Positions 44,788 through 53,832 of a DNA stretch of 64,000 nucleotides are shown one piece after another. Position 1 is the first letter of the stretch; every line of letters starts with the position of its first letter. Below the pieces are notes generated by a model. That model did not search any database and was not told the DNA's origin. It was given only the letters and a program-made list of their open reading frames with translations. The translations under genes were made by a program, and so were the position numbers. Source of the DNA: Geomicrobium halophilum (GTDB lineage Bacteria > Bacillota > Bacilli > Bacillales > Marinococcaceae). The DNA is taken from assembly GCF_014207655.1 (NCBI RefSeq), contig NZ_JACHHJ010000004.1, positions 310,001 to 374,000 of the forward strand. The letters run 5' to 3'.

Positions 44788-46065
44788 CTAATTCAATATA
44801 TCTACCAAGAACGTTGCAATCTCCGGAACAAAGATTAAAATGATCAATACTGCAAAAAGAGGAAGTAAAAACGGAAGCACGCCTCTGTACATCGTACCGA
44901 CCGGAATGTCACCTACACGTGAGACGACGAATAATGCCATCCCCATTGGAGGTGTCAAAATACCAATCATCAAACATAGGATAACGAAGATACCGAAAAA
45001 GATCGGATCAATACCTACGCTTGTTGCCACGGGAATAAGCACCGGCACAACAAGAACAAGCAATGCTAAAGCTTCAATGAAGGTTCCGAGAATAAGCAGC
45101 AACACACTGATTAACAGTAGCAACAAAATCGGGTTTTCTGTCACACCGAGAAAAAAGTCAGCCACTTGTATAGCGACTTGCTCTCGGGCGATAAATTGCC
45201 CAAAAAATTCAACAGACGCGAGCATCAACACGACAACCCCGGTCAATTTCATCGAATCTACAATATTGGCATATAATTTTTGGAAATTAAGTTCCCGATA
45301 GACAAAGAAGCCTAAAATTAAAGCGTAACAAGTACTAACAACGGCAGCTTCTGTCGGAGTAAAATAGCCGGAAAATATCCCAACAATGATAATCACAGGG
45401 GTCAACAGTGCCCAAAATGCTCTCAGGAAATCCTTGCCGATCATTTTCAAACTCGCTTTTTCCAATACCTGGTATCCGCGTTTTTTGGCCAAAATATAAG
45501 CAGCCGCGAACAAAGATACACATACAAGCAGCCCAGGAACTAAACCAGCAATGAACATGGAAGCGACGGATACGTTCGCGATCGCCGCATAAATAATCAT
45601 ATTCAAACTCGGTGGAATAATCCCGCTTAAGATCGCCGATGCCGCAGTTAATCCGCCGTTATAATCATCGTCATAACCAGCCTTTCGCATCGTCTTGATT
45701 TCAAGCTGCCCCAATCCCCCGGCATCCGCGAGTGATGAACCGGACATACCGGAAAACATCAGACTGGCCGTAATGTTTACATGACCAATGCCACCGGTGA
45801 TATGTCCTACTAGTGATCTCGCAAAATCGAAAATACGATCTGTGATCCCCGAAGAATTCATTAAAGCTCCCGTTAAGATGAAGAACGGAATCGCCAATAA
45901 AGTGAAATTATCTATCCCAGCTATTAACTGGGCACCGGATGAATAAACAAGACTCCAATCTCCAATCATAAAATATAACAGCCCCGCTATGAGAAGGGAA
46001 AAACCAACAGGCACACCTAGAAACAGCAATATAATCCAAATAATAAATATAATTGCGACGTCCAT
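44788..46065 (-). CDS. siaM: TRAP transporter large permease (DctM/SiaM type)
   Basis: A 425-residue permease with about 12-13 hydrophobic segments. Typical DctM segments are VPVGFSLLIAGLLYF, the FFILTGALMNSSGI loop, GMSGSSLADAGGLGQLEI and SAILSGIIPPSLNMIIYAAIANVSVASMF. The start overlaps the stop of the small permease gene (TAATG at 46065-46067), preferred over an ATG 11 codons upstream. It carries sialic acid with sodium, together with the small permease and the binding lipoprotein. Substrate is inferred from operon content. Confidence 0.9.
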   Translation of the reverse strand: MDVAIIFIIWIILLFLGVPVGFSLLIAGLLYFMIGDWSLVYSSGAQLIAGIDNFTLLAIPFFILTGALMNSSGITDRIFDFARSLVGHITGGIGHVNITASLMFSGMSGSSLADAGGLGQLEIKTMRKAGYDDDYNGGLTAASAILSGIIPPSLNMIIYAAIANVSVASMFIAGLVPGLLVCVSLFAAAYILAKKRGYQVLEKASLKMIGKDFLRAFWALLTPVIIIVGIFSGYFTPTEAAVVSTCYALILGFFVYRELNFQKLYANIVDSMKLTGVVVLMLASVEFFGQFIAREQVAIQVADFFLGVTENPILLLLLISVLLLILGTFIEALALLVLVVPVLIPVATSVGIDPIFFGIFVILCLMIGILTPPMGMALFVVSRVGDIPVGTMYRGVLPFLLPLFAVLIILIFVPEIATFLVDILN

Positions 46066-46541
46066 TACTCTACCCCCCTCGTCTTCTCTTTCCGCCATTC
46101 TTTAATAAGTCGTTCAATGAGACGGTATATCATTAATAGCGTGAGTATAGGTAGAGCCAAATACATATACATGTATGAAATTTGCAAGGTAACAATGTTA
46201 AGATGTGCCTGATTCTGTACAATCGGGATACTAATCATAAATACGGTCACGAGTGCACTGAGAATTAACAGTTGGTTAAAGGTATACACCCACTTCTGAG
46301 CCTTAGCCGGAAGTTTATTGATCAAAACATCAATGGATACGTGACTATCATCTTTAATACAAGCGACAATCCCTAAATAACCTACATAGATAAACAAAAG
46401 CTTGCTTAATTCTTCAGACCACATGAGGGGAGTCCCAAACCCTTGGCGAGCCGATGTTTGAGCAATTAAAATAAGGAGCATTGCGACAAACAAGCTACTG
46501 CCAATAATTTCTTCAAAATGGTCATAGATTTTTTTTATCAT
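46065..46541 (-). CDS. siaQ: TRAP transporter small permease (DctQ/SiaQ type)
   Basis: A 158-residue membrane protein with four hydrophobic segments. The typical DctQ landmarks RQGFGTPLMWSEELSKLLFIYVGYLG and HVSIDVLINKLP are present. It overlaps the large permease start by one base. The 190-bp gap to the binding-protein gene contains a hairpin at 46679-46698. Confidence 0.88.
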   Translation of the reverse strand: MIKKIYDHFEEIIGSSLFVAMLLILIAQTSARQGFGTPLMWSEELSKLLFIYVGYLGIVACIKDDSHVSIDVLINKLPAKAQKWVYTFNQLLILSALVTVFMISIPIVQNQAHLNIVTLQISYMYMYLALPILTLLMIYRLIERLIKEWRKEKTRGVE

Positions 46542-46678
46542 GGATGCTCACCTGCATTTTGGCATTTTTAGGCGCAAAGCCCCCTATCACAAATTCTTGT
46601 CGATTTATGAGAACGGTTGCCTTGTAAATCTCTCATCTTCCATGGTTCCACACATCCCGAACATACAAGGGGAATGAT

Positions 46679-46698
46679 TGGGGCAATAGACTGCCCCA
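46679..46698 (-). terminator. Intercistronic hairpin between siaP and siaQ
   Basis: TGGGGCA / TGCCCCA with a 6-nt loop, inside the 190-bp gap after the binding-protein gene. No strong T-tract follows. A partial terminator or mRNA-stabilising hairpin here would give more binding protein than permease, as is common in transporter operons. Confidence 0.5.
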
Positions 46699-46734
46699 GT
46701 TTCAACGTTTGCTAGAAATTGAATGGAAAGCCTA

Positions 46735-47787
46735 TCATTCACGCGCTTCATCAATGATATCCATATACTCTTCGGCGCCTTCGCCAATTTTATCCAGATA
46801 CTCAGGATAGACTTCGGAGAGAGCTTCTTCAAATTCGTCTAAATCCGGCTCTGTGATGGTCACACCTTCTTCTGCAAAGAATTCAAGCAATTCTTCTTCT
46901 TCTGTAGCAAATAAGTCAGTGTGATGGTCAGCTGCCTCAGTAATGCCATCGCTTAAAATTTGTTGAAGATCCTCAGGAAGTTCCTGCCATGTCACATCAC
47001 TCACTACATAGGTGTTATCGTTCACCACGTGGTTCGTTAACGCAATGTAATCTTGCACCTCATAAAAGCTTTGTGCTTCAATAGCCGAAAGCGGATTTTC
47101 TTGCCCATCCACTTGGTTTGTCTGCAAAGCCAAATAGACCTCATCAAAGTTCATTGGTGTCGGATTGGCACCTGTATATTCCGCGTAATCGAGCAACGTT
47201 TGCGCCTCAGGGGTGCGTATGTTCAGCCCTTCCATGTCGGCAAGCTCGTTGATCTCAGTATTGCTTGAGGTTTGTCTCGTACCGTTATAACCCGTATCCA
47301 TCACGCGCAAGTGATGCTCGTCAATCAACTCTTCACGCAATTCCTCGCCATATTCCGTTTCATAAATTACTCGTTCGATATGATCAAAATCTTCAATCAC
47401 ATACGGCACCATTAGAAGCTCGGCACGAGGAACCCATTCGCCAAACCGTCCCATTTCCGATAATGTGATATCGAGCGATCCATCCTGTAATTGCCCAAGC
47501 ATGGAAAGATCATCACCCAGCTGAGCATCCGGATATAAGGTGATGGTCAATTGTCCATCACTTTCTTCCTCTACATAGTCCGCCAAATACTCTGCTGCCT
47601 CGTATTCATTGGACTGAGTACCGGGCTGCATCCCGAATTGGAGCTCAAATTCTTCCTCCTCTCCACCATTACCGTTCTCACCGGTTTCATCTGTAGCAGC
47701 TTCTTCACTTTCTTGATCACCATTTCCGCAAGCCGCCAGCATTAGCGACGCCATTAAACTAAACGAGAAAACCATCCCTTTTTTCAT
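46735..47787 (-). CDS. siaP: TRAP transporter substrate-binding lipoprotein (DctP/SiaP type)
   Basis: A 350-residue lipoprotein starting MKKGMVFSFSLMASLMLAACG, with the lipidated Cys at about residue 20, followed by a Glu/Gly-rich linker. The DctP fold shows GTQSNEYEAAEYLADYVEE, the Arg-containing NIRTPE segment that binds the carboxylate, PMNFDEVYLALQTNQVDGQENPL and the TNHVVNDNTYVVSD stretch. The start at 47787 lies after GAGGGGG. The context of nan genes points to N-acetylneuraminate. Confidence 0.9.
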   Translation of the reverse strand: MKKGMVFSFSLMASLMLAACGNGDQESEEAATDETGENGNGGEEEEFELQFGMQPGTQSNEYEAAEYLADYVEEESDGQLTITLYPDAQLGDDLSMLGQLQDGSLDITLSEMGRFGEWVPRAELLMVPYVIEDFDHIERVIYETEYGEELREELIDEHHLRVMDTGYNGTRQTSSNTEINELADMEGLNIRTPEAQTLLDYAEYTGANPTPMNFDEVYLALQTNQVDGQENPLSAIEAQSFYEVQDYIALTNHVVNDNTYVVSDVTWQELPEDLQQILSDGITEAADHHTDLFATEEEELLEFFAEEGVTITEPDLDEFEEALSEVYPEYLDKIGEGAEEYMDIIDEARE

Positions 47788-47803
47788 ACTTTGATTACCC
47801 CCT

Positions 47804-48463
47804 CTAAGATTCATTCATCTTTGCCACGAATTTTTCCGTGATCCATTGCGGACGTGTAACAGCACTACCAACGACGACGGATTCTGCTCCCAGTTCAAGG
47901 GCATGCTTTGCCTTTTCTGGAGTGTCCATGTTCCCTTCGGCGATGACTGGCAATGCTGTACGTTTGACGATTTGTTCCAATACTTTTAACGGGTCATCCT
48001 CTTTGGAATACTCGGTATACCCTACTAAGGTGGTAGCAACCAAATCCACACCACAATCTTCAGCATGGAGCGCTTCTTGTACAGTAGATACATCGGCCAT
48101 CAGCTTTTGATTAGGAAAACGTTCTTTAATAGATAATACAAAAGAATCTAATGCACGGTTGCCGGGACGAATCCTGTCGGTAGCGTCAAAAGCGATCACG
48201 TCGACTCCTTCGTCATATAAAGCTTGGACCTCCTTTTCAGTTGGGGTGATCACTACCTCACTGTCGTCATAATCTTTCTTAATAATTCCAATAATAGGAA
48301 GTTTCACTTCTTGTTTAATGGCTCTGATGTCAGCTACACTATTAGCGCGGATGCCACATGCTCCGCCAAGCTTAGCCGCCAAAGCCATTTTGGACATGAT
48401 AAACGGACTGTGGAGTGGTTCGTTGTGCAACGCTTGGCAAGAAATAATTAACTTATTGTTCAT
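47804..48463 (-). CDS. nanE: N-acetylmannosamine-6-phosphate 2-epimerase
   Basis: A 219-residue TIM-barrel epimerase that converts ManNAc-6-P to GlcNAc-6-P. Landmarks are [13 protein letters not shown] at the N-terminus, [19 protein letters not shown] with the catalytic Lys, [27 protein letters not shown] and [14 protein letters not shown]. It lies between nanA and the TRAP binding-protein gene on the same strand and 17 bp from the latter. No nagA or nagB follows in this window, so later steps are encoded elsewhere. Confidence 0.93.
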   Translation of the reverse strand: MNNKLIISCQALHNEPLHSPFIMSKMALAAKLGGACGIRANSVADIRAIKQEVKLPIIGIIKKDYDDSEVVITPTEKEVQALYDEGVDVIAFDATDRIRPGNRALDSFVLSIKERFPNQKLMADVSTVQEALHAEDCGVDLVATTLVGYTEYSKEDDPLKVLEQIVKRTALPVIAEGNMDTPEKAKHALELGAESVVVGSAVTRPQWITEKFVAKMNES

Positions 48464-48495
48464 GTTTTACTATCTCCCAAATGAGTCTTTATGAG

Positions 48496-49365
48496 TTAAG
48501 CTTCAACAAAACCGGTAATTTTTTCAGCTGTCTTCTTTTCTTCCTCCGTTAGCTCGCGAAACGGAAATTTCATAAAGCCTGCATCGATTCCTTTTTGTTT
48601 GAATACATGTTTAATCGCTTGATATACCCCGACCTCAAGCATGAGATCAATGACTTGGTTCATTTGCGATTGCATATGGCGAGCCGTTTCCAAATCAGAA
48701 TTTTGTACAACCTCATATAGTTTGACCGCTTCCCTGCCAATGAGATTGTATGTGCTTCCAATCGCGCCGTCCGCTCCGGATACGGCAAACGGAAACACCA
48801 TATCATCGGAACCACTAAAAAATACTTTTTCCGGATGGTTCTGCTTGAGCTTCGCAAGTTTTGCGAGATCAGTATCTGTATATTTCACTCCGATTACGTT
48901 CGGAAGTTCCAGCAATTCTCTATAATCATCGACAGAAAATTGAGCACCGGTAAAAGCTGGATTCGAGTAAATGATCATCGGATAGTCCGTTTCCTTGGTC
49001 AGCCGTTGATAATAAGCTTTGATTTCTTGAAAACTAAATTTGTAGTAGTACGGTGTAATCGCGGAGAGGGCATCATATCCTAGTTGTTTCGCTACTTTAC
49101 CTAAGCGGATAGCTTCTTCAATGTTCAATGAGCCAATTTGGGCAATCAACTTCCCATCTTCACCGGCTTCTTCTTTAACTATTTGCAATAATTGGAGCTT
49201 CTGGCTTTCATCCAAAAGAAAACTTTCACTCGTAGAGCCTCCTACATACAAGCCATCCACGTTCATGACATCAATGTTATAGCGAACGATCTGTCTTAAC
49301 CCTGTTTCATTTATGGTCCCATCTTCATGAAAAGGGGTAATGAGTGCTGTTATGATTCCTTTCAT
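48496..49365 (-). CDS. nanA: N-acetylneuraminate lyase
   Basis: A 289-residue TIM-barrel aldolase that splits sialic acid to ManNAc and pyruvate. The carboxylate motif GGSTSESF replaces the usual GGSTGE-x-x, the Tyr is in MIIYSNPAFTG, and the Schiff-base Lys is in NVIGVKYTDTDL. The start at 49365 lies 6 bp after GGAGG; the frame is open to 49410. It is the first gene of the operon, divergent from rpiR, with the cre and palindromic operator directly upstream. Confidence 0.9.
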   Translation of the reverse strand: MKGIITALITPFHEDGTINETGLRQIVRYNIDVMNVDGLYVGGSTSESFLLDESQKLQLLQIVKEEAGEDGKLIAQIGSLNIEEAIRLGKVAKQLGYDALSAITPYYYKFSFQEIKAYYQRLTKETDYPMIIYSNPAFTGAQFSVDDYRELLELPNVIGVKYTDTDLAKLAKLKQNHPEKVFFSGSDDMVFPFAVSGADGAIGSTYNLIGREAVKLYEVVQNSDLETARHMQSQMNQVIDLMLEVGVYQAIKHVFKQKGIDAGFMKFPFRELTEEEKKTAEKITGFVEA

Positions 49366-49385
49366 GTTCATCCTCCATTCAATGA

Positions 49386-49399
49386 TGAAAACGGTATCA
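49386..49399. promoter_or_regulatory. cre site (CcpA) upstream of nanA
   Basis: TGAAAACGGTATCA matches the consensus TGWAANCGNTNWCA at every position. It lies 21 bp upstream of the nanA start, so glucose repression of the sialic acid operon through CcpA is expected. Confidence 0.75.
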
Positions 49400-49401
49400 T
49401 C

Positions 49402-49425
49402 ATGTTGCATTCATACTAGCAACAT
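49402..49425. promoter_or_regulatory. Palindromic operator, probable RpiR/NanR-type site
   Basis: ATGTTGC (49402-49408) and GCAACAT (49419-49425), a perfect inverted repeat with a 10-bp centre. A further ATGTTG half-site is at 49432-49437 and a CAACAT at about 49470. They lie in the divergent region between nanA and the RpiR gene, so they are probably where that regulator binds. Confidence 0.6.
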
Positions 49426-49530
49426 GAAATAATGTTGTCAATATATTTTTATGAATGAAGTTTCACTCCAACATGATCTCTTTTTGATAGCCATCGATTA
49501 GGGTATTATTTTAGTAGAGGTGATCCGGAA

Positions 49531-50379
49531 ATGAATAATGGGGAAACACCAGGAGAAAAGCGATTAAAATTAACGATGCTTATGGAACAGAATAAAAACA
49601 ACTTCACAAAATCTGAACATAAATTGCATCGTTACATTTTGGAGCATTTTGAGGAAGTATTATATAAATCCTTAACGGAAATTTCCAGCGAATGCAAACT
49701 GGGAGAGGCCACCATATTAAGGTTTTGTCGAAAACTCGGCCTGAAAGGCTATCAAGATTTCAAATTCGCATTAGCCCAAGAACTTTCCTCCCTGCAAAAA
49801 TCGAATAATGACGAAACTTATATCGACAAAATTAAGGGCAATATGGGCCAATCCATTGAAGACACCTATGAGTTACTCGACGCTGACATATTGCAGCAAG
49901 CCATCGACGAGATCAGTCATTCCAATGACGTCATTGTTTACGGCATTTCTTCGTCGGGGATCGCAGGGCTTGATATGAAAAGCCGGCTGATGCGTATCGG
50001 TAAAAATATTGAAGTCGTCACTGATTCCCACAATCAGGTTATTCGTTCCTGTTCGGTTACGAACGAAACAGTCATTATTGCCATCAGTTTAACCGGTAGC
50101 ACAAAAGACATCGTTGATGCCGTCGAAGAAGCTAAAAAAAATCACGCCACAGTAGTTGCCATTACAAACTATGTAAAATCACCTTTAACCAAATATTCCG
50201 ACCTTGTCCTGCTCTCATCCGCAAAAGAAAATCCTTTAGACAGCGGATCACTCGTTTCCAAGGTTTCTCAACTATTCGTCATCGATCTTCTCTGCACGGG
50301 TATCGCGATGACACAATATGAGCGCGCCCAGCAAAACAAGGAGCTTATCGCCGGAGCAATCTCCAGTAAGCTGTATTAA
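49531..50379 (+). CDS. RpiR-family regulator, probable sialic acid operon repressor
   Basis: A 282-residue regulator. The N-terminal helix-turn-helix of the RpiR type is at about 15-90 (FTKSEHKLHRYILEH, ISSECKLGEATILRFCRKLGLKGYQDFK). The C-terminal SIS sugar-binding domain is at about 125-255 (VIVYGISSSGIAGLDMKSRL, IAISLTGSTKDIVDAVEEAK). SIS domains sense phosphosugars; ManNAc-6-P or GlcNAc-6-P would be the natural effector. It is divergent from nanA. A GAGGTGATC precedes the ATG. Confidence 0.9.
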   Translation: MNNGETPGEKRLKLTMLMEQNKNNFTKSEHKLHRYILEHFEEVLYKSLTEISSECKLGEATILRFCRKLGLKGYQDFKFALAQELSSLQKSNNDETYIDKIKGNMGQSIEDTYELLDADILQQAIDEISHSNDVIVYGISSSGIAGLDMKSRLMRIGKNIEVVTDSHNQVIRSCSVTNETVIIAISLTGSTKDIVDAVEEAKKNHATVVAITNYVKSPLTKYSDLVLLSSAKENPLDSGSLVSKVSQLFVIDLLCTGIAMTQYERAQQNKELIAGAISSKLY

Positions 50380-50560
50380 GCCGACGAGAAGCCATTTATC
50401 CATGCGTCCACATTTTGCAGCTTTTCAATTCTTGATGACTCTACGCTCGTAGTTTCGATCGCTCCTTTACACAAAATAGAGATTCTTCTCTATGTGCATC
50501 CGTCTCTCCCTCGTTGTAATGTGTTATACTGGATAACTATAGCAAAAGGAGGGAAGATGG

Positions 50561-51412
50561 ATGCAAGTTCGAACGTTTTCAATCGAAAAACCTAAAGAGT
50601 TTCTGAAGATGCTGATCCAAAAATTCCAAAGTGATGAAACCACGGGTCTTGCCGCCCAACTGGCCTATTATTTTTTATTATCTTTGTTTCCGTTATTATT
50701 ATTTGTTCTTACCTTACTCCCTTATTTTTCGTTACCTGTAAACCAAGTGATGGAATGGATTCGAGCTTACGCTCCAGGTGATACAGGCCAAATGATTGCA
50801 GGGAATGTCAGCTCGCTTTTAAATGAAACGAGAGGCGGTCTTCTTTCCCTTGGTATTATTGGTACGCTGTGGACAGCTTCCGGAGGCGTCAGCGCATTTA
50901 TCAGAGCTACCAATCGAGCCTATGAAGTGGAAGAAACCAGATCTTTCCTTAAAGTTAAGCTCTTATCGATGACGTTAACCTTTTCCATGGTATTTGTCAT
51001 TGCTATTACGTTAGTATTTCCCGTCTTTGGGCAGGTCATTATGGAGAGCATCCAAGCGTTGCTTCCCATCTCTTTTAATGTGGAATTTCTATTTCAAATT
51101 TTAAGATGGGTTGTTGCCATCTCGATTATGGTCTTTGTACTTATGGTGTTATACTACGCCGCACCCAATACCAATTTTAAAATGCGAGAAGTCTTTTGGG
51201 GTGCTGTCTTTGCAACCATTGGTTGGCAGCTTATTTCCGCTGGTTTTTCTTTTTACGTTACAAACTTTGGAAATTACGAAGCTACTTATGGAGCTATTGG
51301 CGGCATCATCGTCCTCATGATCTGGTTTTACTTAACCGGAATTCTCTTAATTGTCGGTGGACAACTCAATGCGATCCTTTATAAATGGAAAAGAACGGGG
51401 AGAACTGCGTAA
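50561..51412 (+). CDS. YihY/virulence factor BrkB family membrane protein
   Basis: A 283-residue protein with six hydrophobic segments. The YihY landmarks are GLAAQLAYYFLLSLFPLLLF near residue 28, TLWTASGGVSAFIRATNRAYEVEETR, VLYYAAPNTNFKMREVFWGAVFATIGW and YGAIGGIIVLMIWFYLTGILLIVGGQLNA. Once taken for RNase BN, the family is now regarded as membrane proteins of uncertain role. It is a single-gene unit: a good ribosome site, and a 12-bp-stem terminator downstream. Confidence 0.9.
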   Translation: MQVRTFSIEKPKEFLKMLIQKFQSDETTGLAAQLAYYFLLSLFPLLLFVLTLLPYFSLPVNQVMEWIRAYAPGDTGQMIAGNVSSLLNETRGGLLSLGIIGTLWTASGGVSAFIRATNRAYEVEETRSFLKVKLLSMTLTFSMVFVIAITLVFPVFGQVIMESIQALLPISFNVEFLFQILRWVVAISIMVFVLMVLYYAAPNTNFKMREVFWGAVFATIGWQLISAGFSFYVTNFGNYEATYGAIGGIIVLMIWFYLTGILLIVGGQLNAILYKWKRTGRTA

Positions 51413-51544
51413 TGATATTTGGAGAGAAACCTTTAAGAGTAAACGACAAAACTACAAATGCGGCAAAAACTGCATCTTAGCAATCCAACTAAACGTCTGA
51501 ACCACCTCATAACACTGAAACATCGGAGATCAAAAACATGGAAC

Positions 51545-51596
51545 AAAAGAAGAACGAGCGCCCGTTTCTATCTGGGGAGCCGTTCTTCTTTTGATA
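51545..51596. terminator. Bidirectional terminator after the YihY gene
   Basis: AAAAGAAGAACG (51545-51556) with its perfect complement at 51581-51592 and a 24-nt loop, A-rich before and T-rich after. It lies between the convergent YihY and DUF421 genes. Confidence 0.8.
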
Positions 51597-51731
51597 TTAA
51601 TGACAAGATTCGTTCTCTATGGAGGTTTTTTTCTTTCCATTTAGGATTCCCCGCAGCACCACCATTTTAGAAATAATGATGGAATCAAATAAAGCAAAAA
51701 CTTATTCAAGTCCCCTTTTCGCTTTGGAGGG

Positions 51732-52460
51732 TTAGTAAGGACCAGGATAATCACTAATATTCATTTCGTCATTGACCTGATCGTCGAACTTGTCAACGTA
51801 AAGCGTATCATTGGGAAGGATGGCTGCATAAGAGATCTCACGAAGATCATTGATTCCTTGCGTCTGAAGTTGTTCCATGAGCCAATCTTGATCTTTATTT
51901 CGCTGGGAAAGATTTTGGTCAATCAATTTCCCATCCATGACCACTTCAGTCGTCAGTTTCGCTGCTTTCGGAGGGATGTTTAAATCTTTTTTTTGCACGA
52001 CTTGAAACGATGAATAGGGTGAAACGGAGACCGAACCATCCGGTTCCAATAACGCAATTTCTACCTCTACCGGCGAAAAAATATTTTTGGCTCGTAATTG
52101 GGCCATTAATTGATCTTTGGTAATTCGGGACTTTTTTAAATTTTCTTCTAAAAGCTTTCCTTTTTCCATGAGAACGACAGGTTCGGCATCTTGAACTTTG
52201 GCCAGAAAGCGACTCTTCATTCCAGTCCATTGAAGGATGAGCGTCAGGATGAGAAACACCGTTAAAGCAAGCCAATGAACAAGGGCTTTGGAAGAGATAT
52301 CTGTGGCTAACGTAGCTGCAATGGAACCGATCGTAATACCATTGATGTAGTCAAACATGGTGAAATTGCCAATTTGAGACTTCCCAATGAGCCTGGCATA
52401 GAGAAGAAGAACAAAGAACGTAATCACGGCTCGTACAATGACAACCAGGGACTCTTGCAT
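51732..52460 (-). CDS. DUF421 domain (YetF-like) membrane protein
   Basis: A 242-residue protein with three N-terminal membrane segments (about 8-28, 38-50, 60-80). A cytoplasmic DUF421 domain follows, with PVVLMEKGKLLEENLKKSRIT, DQLMAQLRAKNIFSPVEVEIALLEPDGSVSV and the repeated C-terminal part ILPNDTLYVDK. This is the architecture of B. subtilis YetF/YrbG/YkjA, which are linked to spore inner membrane and germination behaviour in some species. Here it stands alone; its role is unknown. Confidence 0.85.
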   Translation of the reverse strand: MQESLVVIVRAVITFFVLLLYARLIGKSQIGNFTMFDYINGITIGSIAATLATDISSKALVHWLALTVFLILTLILQWTGMKSRFLAKVQDAEPVVLMEKGKLLEENLKKSRITKDQLMAQLRAKNIFSPVEVEIALLEPDGSVSVSPYSSFQVVQKKDLNIPPKAAKLTTEVVMDGKLIDQNLSQRNKDQDWLMEQLQTQGINDLREISYAAILPNDTLYVDKFDDQVNDEMNISDYPGPY

Positions 52461-52920
52461 ACCCTTACCACCTTTTTAACATGAATACCATTAAATTTTC
52501 CCTGCTTTCCAAATTTATGTATGTTAAATATTCGCTTCAAATGGATCGGTTTGCTGAATCGTCAAACAGCCATTGAGATGTAGATAAGAACTAGCTGGAT
52601 TCTTTTTTTGCCATGTCGAACCCATAAGCGTATGCGCTTAACATTCGGTCGATTTACACGAGTCATATAATCTTAGCCAAGCCATCAGTGATTTGATACC
52701 TGATGATGGCCGGATGACATTCGTAGGAAAGGATGGAATAGAACCTTTTTCATCTTGATAGGCCCCTTACAGTTTTCTGTTTATGTTTGCGGCGGAGACT
52801 GAGTGTACCTTATAAAACAAGATTGAATCGATGTGTTAGTGCCCCAAACCACTTGTATTTTTCGTTTTTAGAGTTAATTTTATTCCAAATATACGGGTAA
52901 CAATGGAAACATAAAGAAAA

Positions 52921-53009
52921 TCTCCTGTATTCCTAATGTCATGCCGATTGGCATGCCCATTAAGTATACAGGAGACGGTGAATTGGTAAAGGCCCCCGCA
53001 AAAGGGGGG
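52921..53009. ncRNA. Candidate structured element: nested 21-bp hairpin plus GC hairpin
   Basis: TCTCCTGTAT (52921-52930) pairs with 52966-52975, TAATG (52934-52938) with CATTA (52958-52962), and CATGCC (52940-52945) with GGCATG (52950-52955). The result is a 21-bp stem with two small internal loops and a GATT tetraloop. A CCCCC/GGGGG hairpin follows at 52993-53009. It lies in a 766-bp gap (52461-53226) without a convincing gene. One short fragment at about 52656-52760 (plus strand, ...LIPDDGRMTFVGKDG...) looks coding but is unassigned. Strand and function are not determined. Confidence 0.35.
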
Positions 53010-53226
53010 AAACTCTTCCGCATTTGGTGGTAAAAAAGATTGCAAGGGCGGTAAAAGATGAATGCACTACTCACGTTGGAAAAATCCAAGGGTCACTGTT
53101 TACGTGTTTTGCCCTTAAGCTTCAGCATCCACCCATGTATTGGAAATAAACTCCCTTATTGTCAGTGCTGGAGTCATAACTCATGATGCGCCTTGTTGAA
53201 AGCTCTGAGTAAGAAGATCCCCAATC

Positions 53227-53832
53227 TTAGAACGATTTTCGCTGGTAAATCATAGTGGTAACTCCCCAAGAAACACCATAGAGTGTCACAATGGCAAGTA
53301 CCGCTCCCGTATATAAAACCGGGAGAGATAAATTGGCAACAAAATCAGTAATTGCTGTTAAATGTTCAGCTAAAAACGACATGATAGGCGGCCCTATGCC
53401 TACTAAAAGGATAAAGCTAAAGAGAATAACTGTTGTAATATGACCTGGTTTAAGTATATAAAATAATGGGAACGTGAGCGCAGCAAATAATAAGAATAAA
53501 CCACTTCCAACTGCAATATCAGTCATTGTAAAAGGTTTATTCAAAGCAAATAATGCCAGACTTGTTACCCCAACGGCTAAAACCATATAAACGATAGCAC
53601 CAAGATAGCGTGAGCCGATAATTTCTTTACGTGTGTAGGGTAAGGAGTTTAACAAAATATTCGTTTCTGCTTTTTCATCGTAATAAAAAGCATTATAGGG
53701 AATAAATATATTGGCAACCAGAAAAGTAACAGTTGGGTGTACATCCATAAATATAAAGAATAGGATAAAAGGGAGAAAGGTTAAAAGCAACCTTTTTTGT
53801 AATATAACATCACGTCTTATTAAATTAAACAT
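53227..53832 (-). CDS. ABC-2 transporter permease, small form
   Basis: A 201-residue membrane protein with six hydrophobic segments, starting MFNLIRRDVILQKRLLL and continuing with VANIFIPYNAFYYDEKAETNILLNSLPYTRKEIIGSRY. The DEKAETNILLNSLPYTR segment is typical of small ABC2 permeases encoded with YtrA-type regulators. The start at 53832 after AAAGGGGG overlaps the end of the ATPase gene by 8 nt. Third gene of a gntR-ATPase-permease cassette. Confidence 0.88.
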   Translation of the reverse strand: MFNLIRRDVILQKRLLLTFLPFILFFIFMDVHPTVTFLVANIFIPYNAFYYDEKAETNILLNSLPYTRKEIIGSRYLGAIVYMVLAVGVTSLALFALNKPFTMTDIAVGSGLFLLFAALTFPLFYILKPGHITTVILFSFILLVGIGPPIMSFLAEHLTAITDFVANLSLPVLYTGAVLAIVTLYGVSWGVTTMIYQRKSF

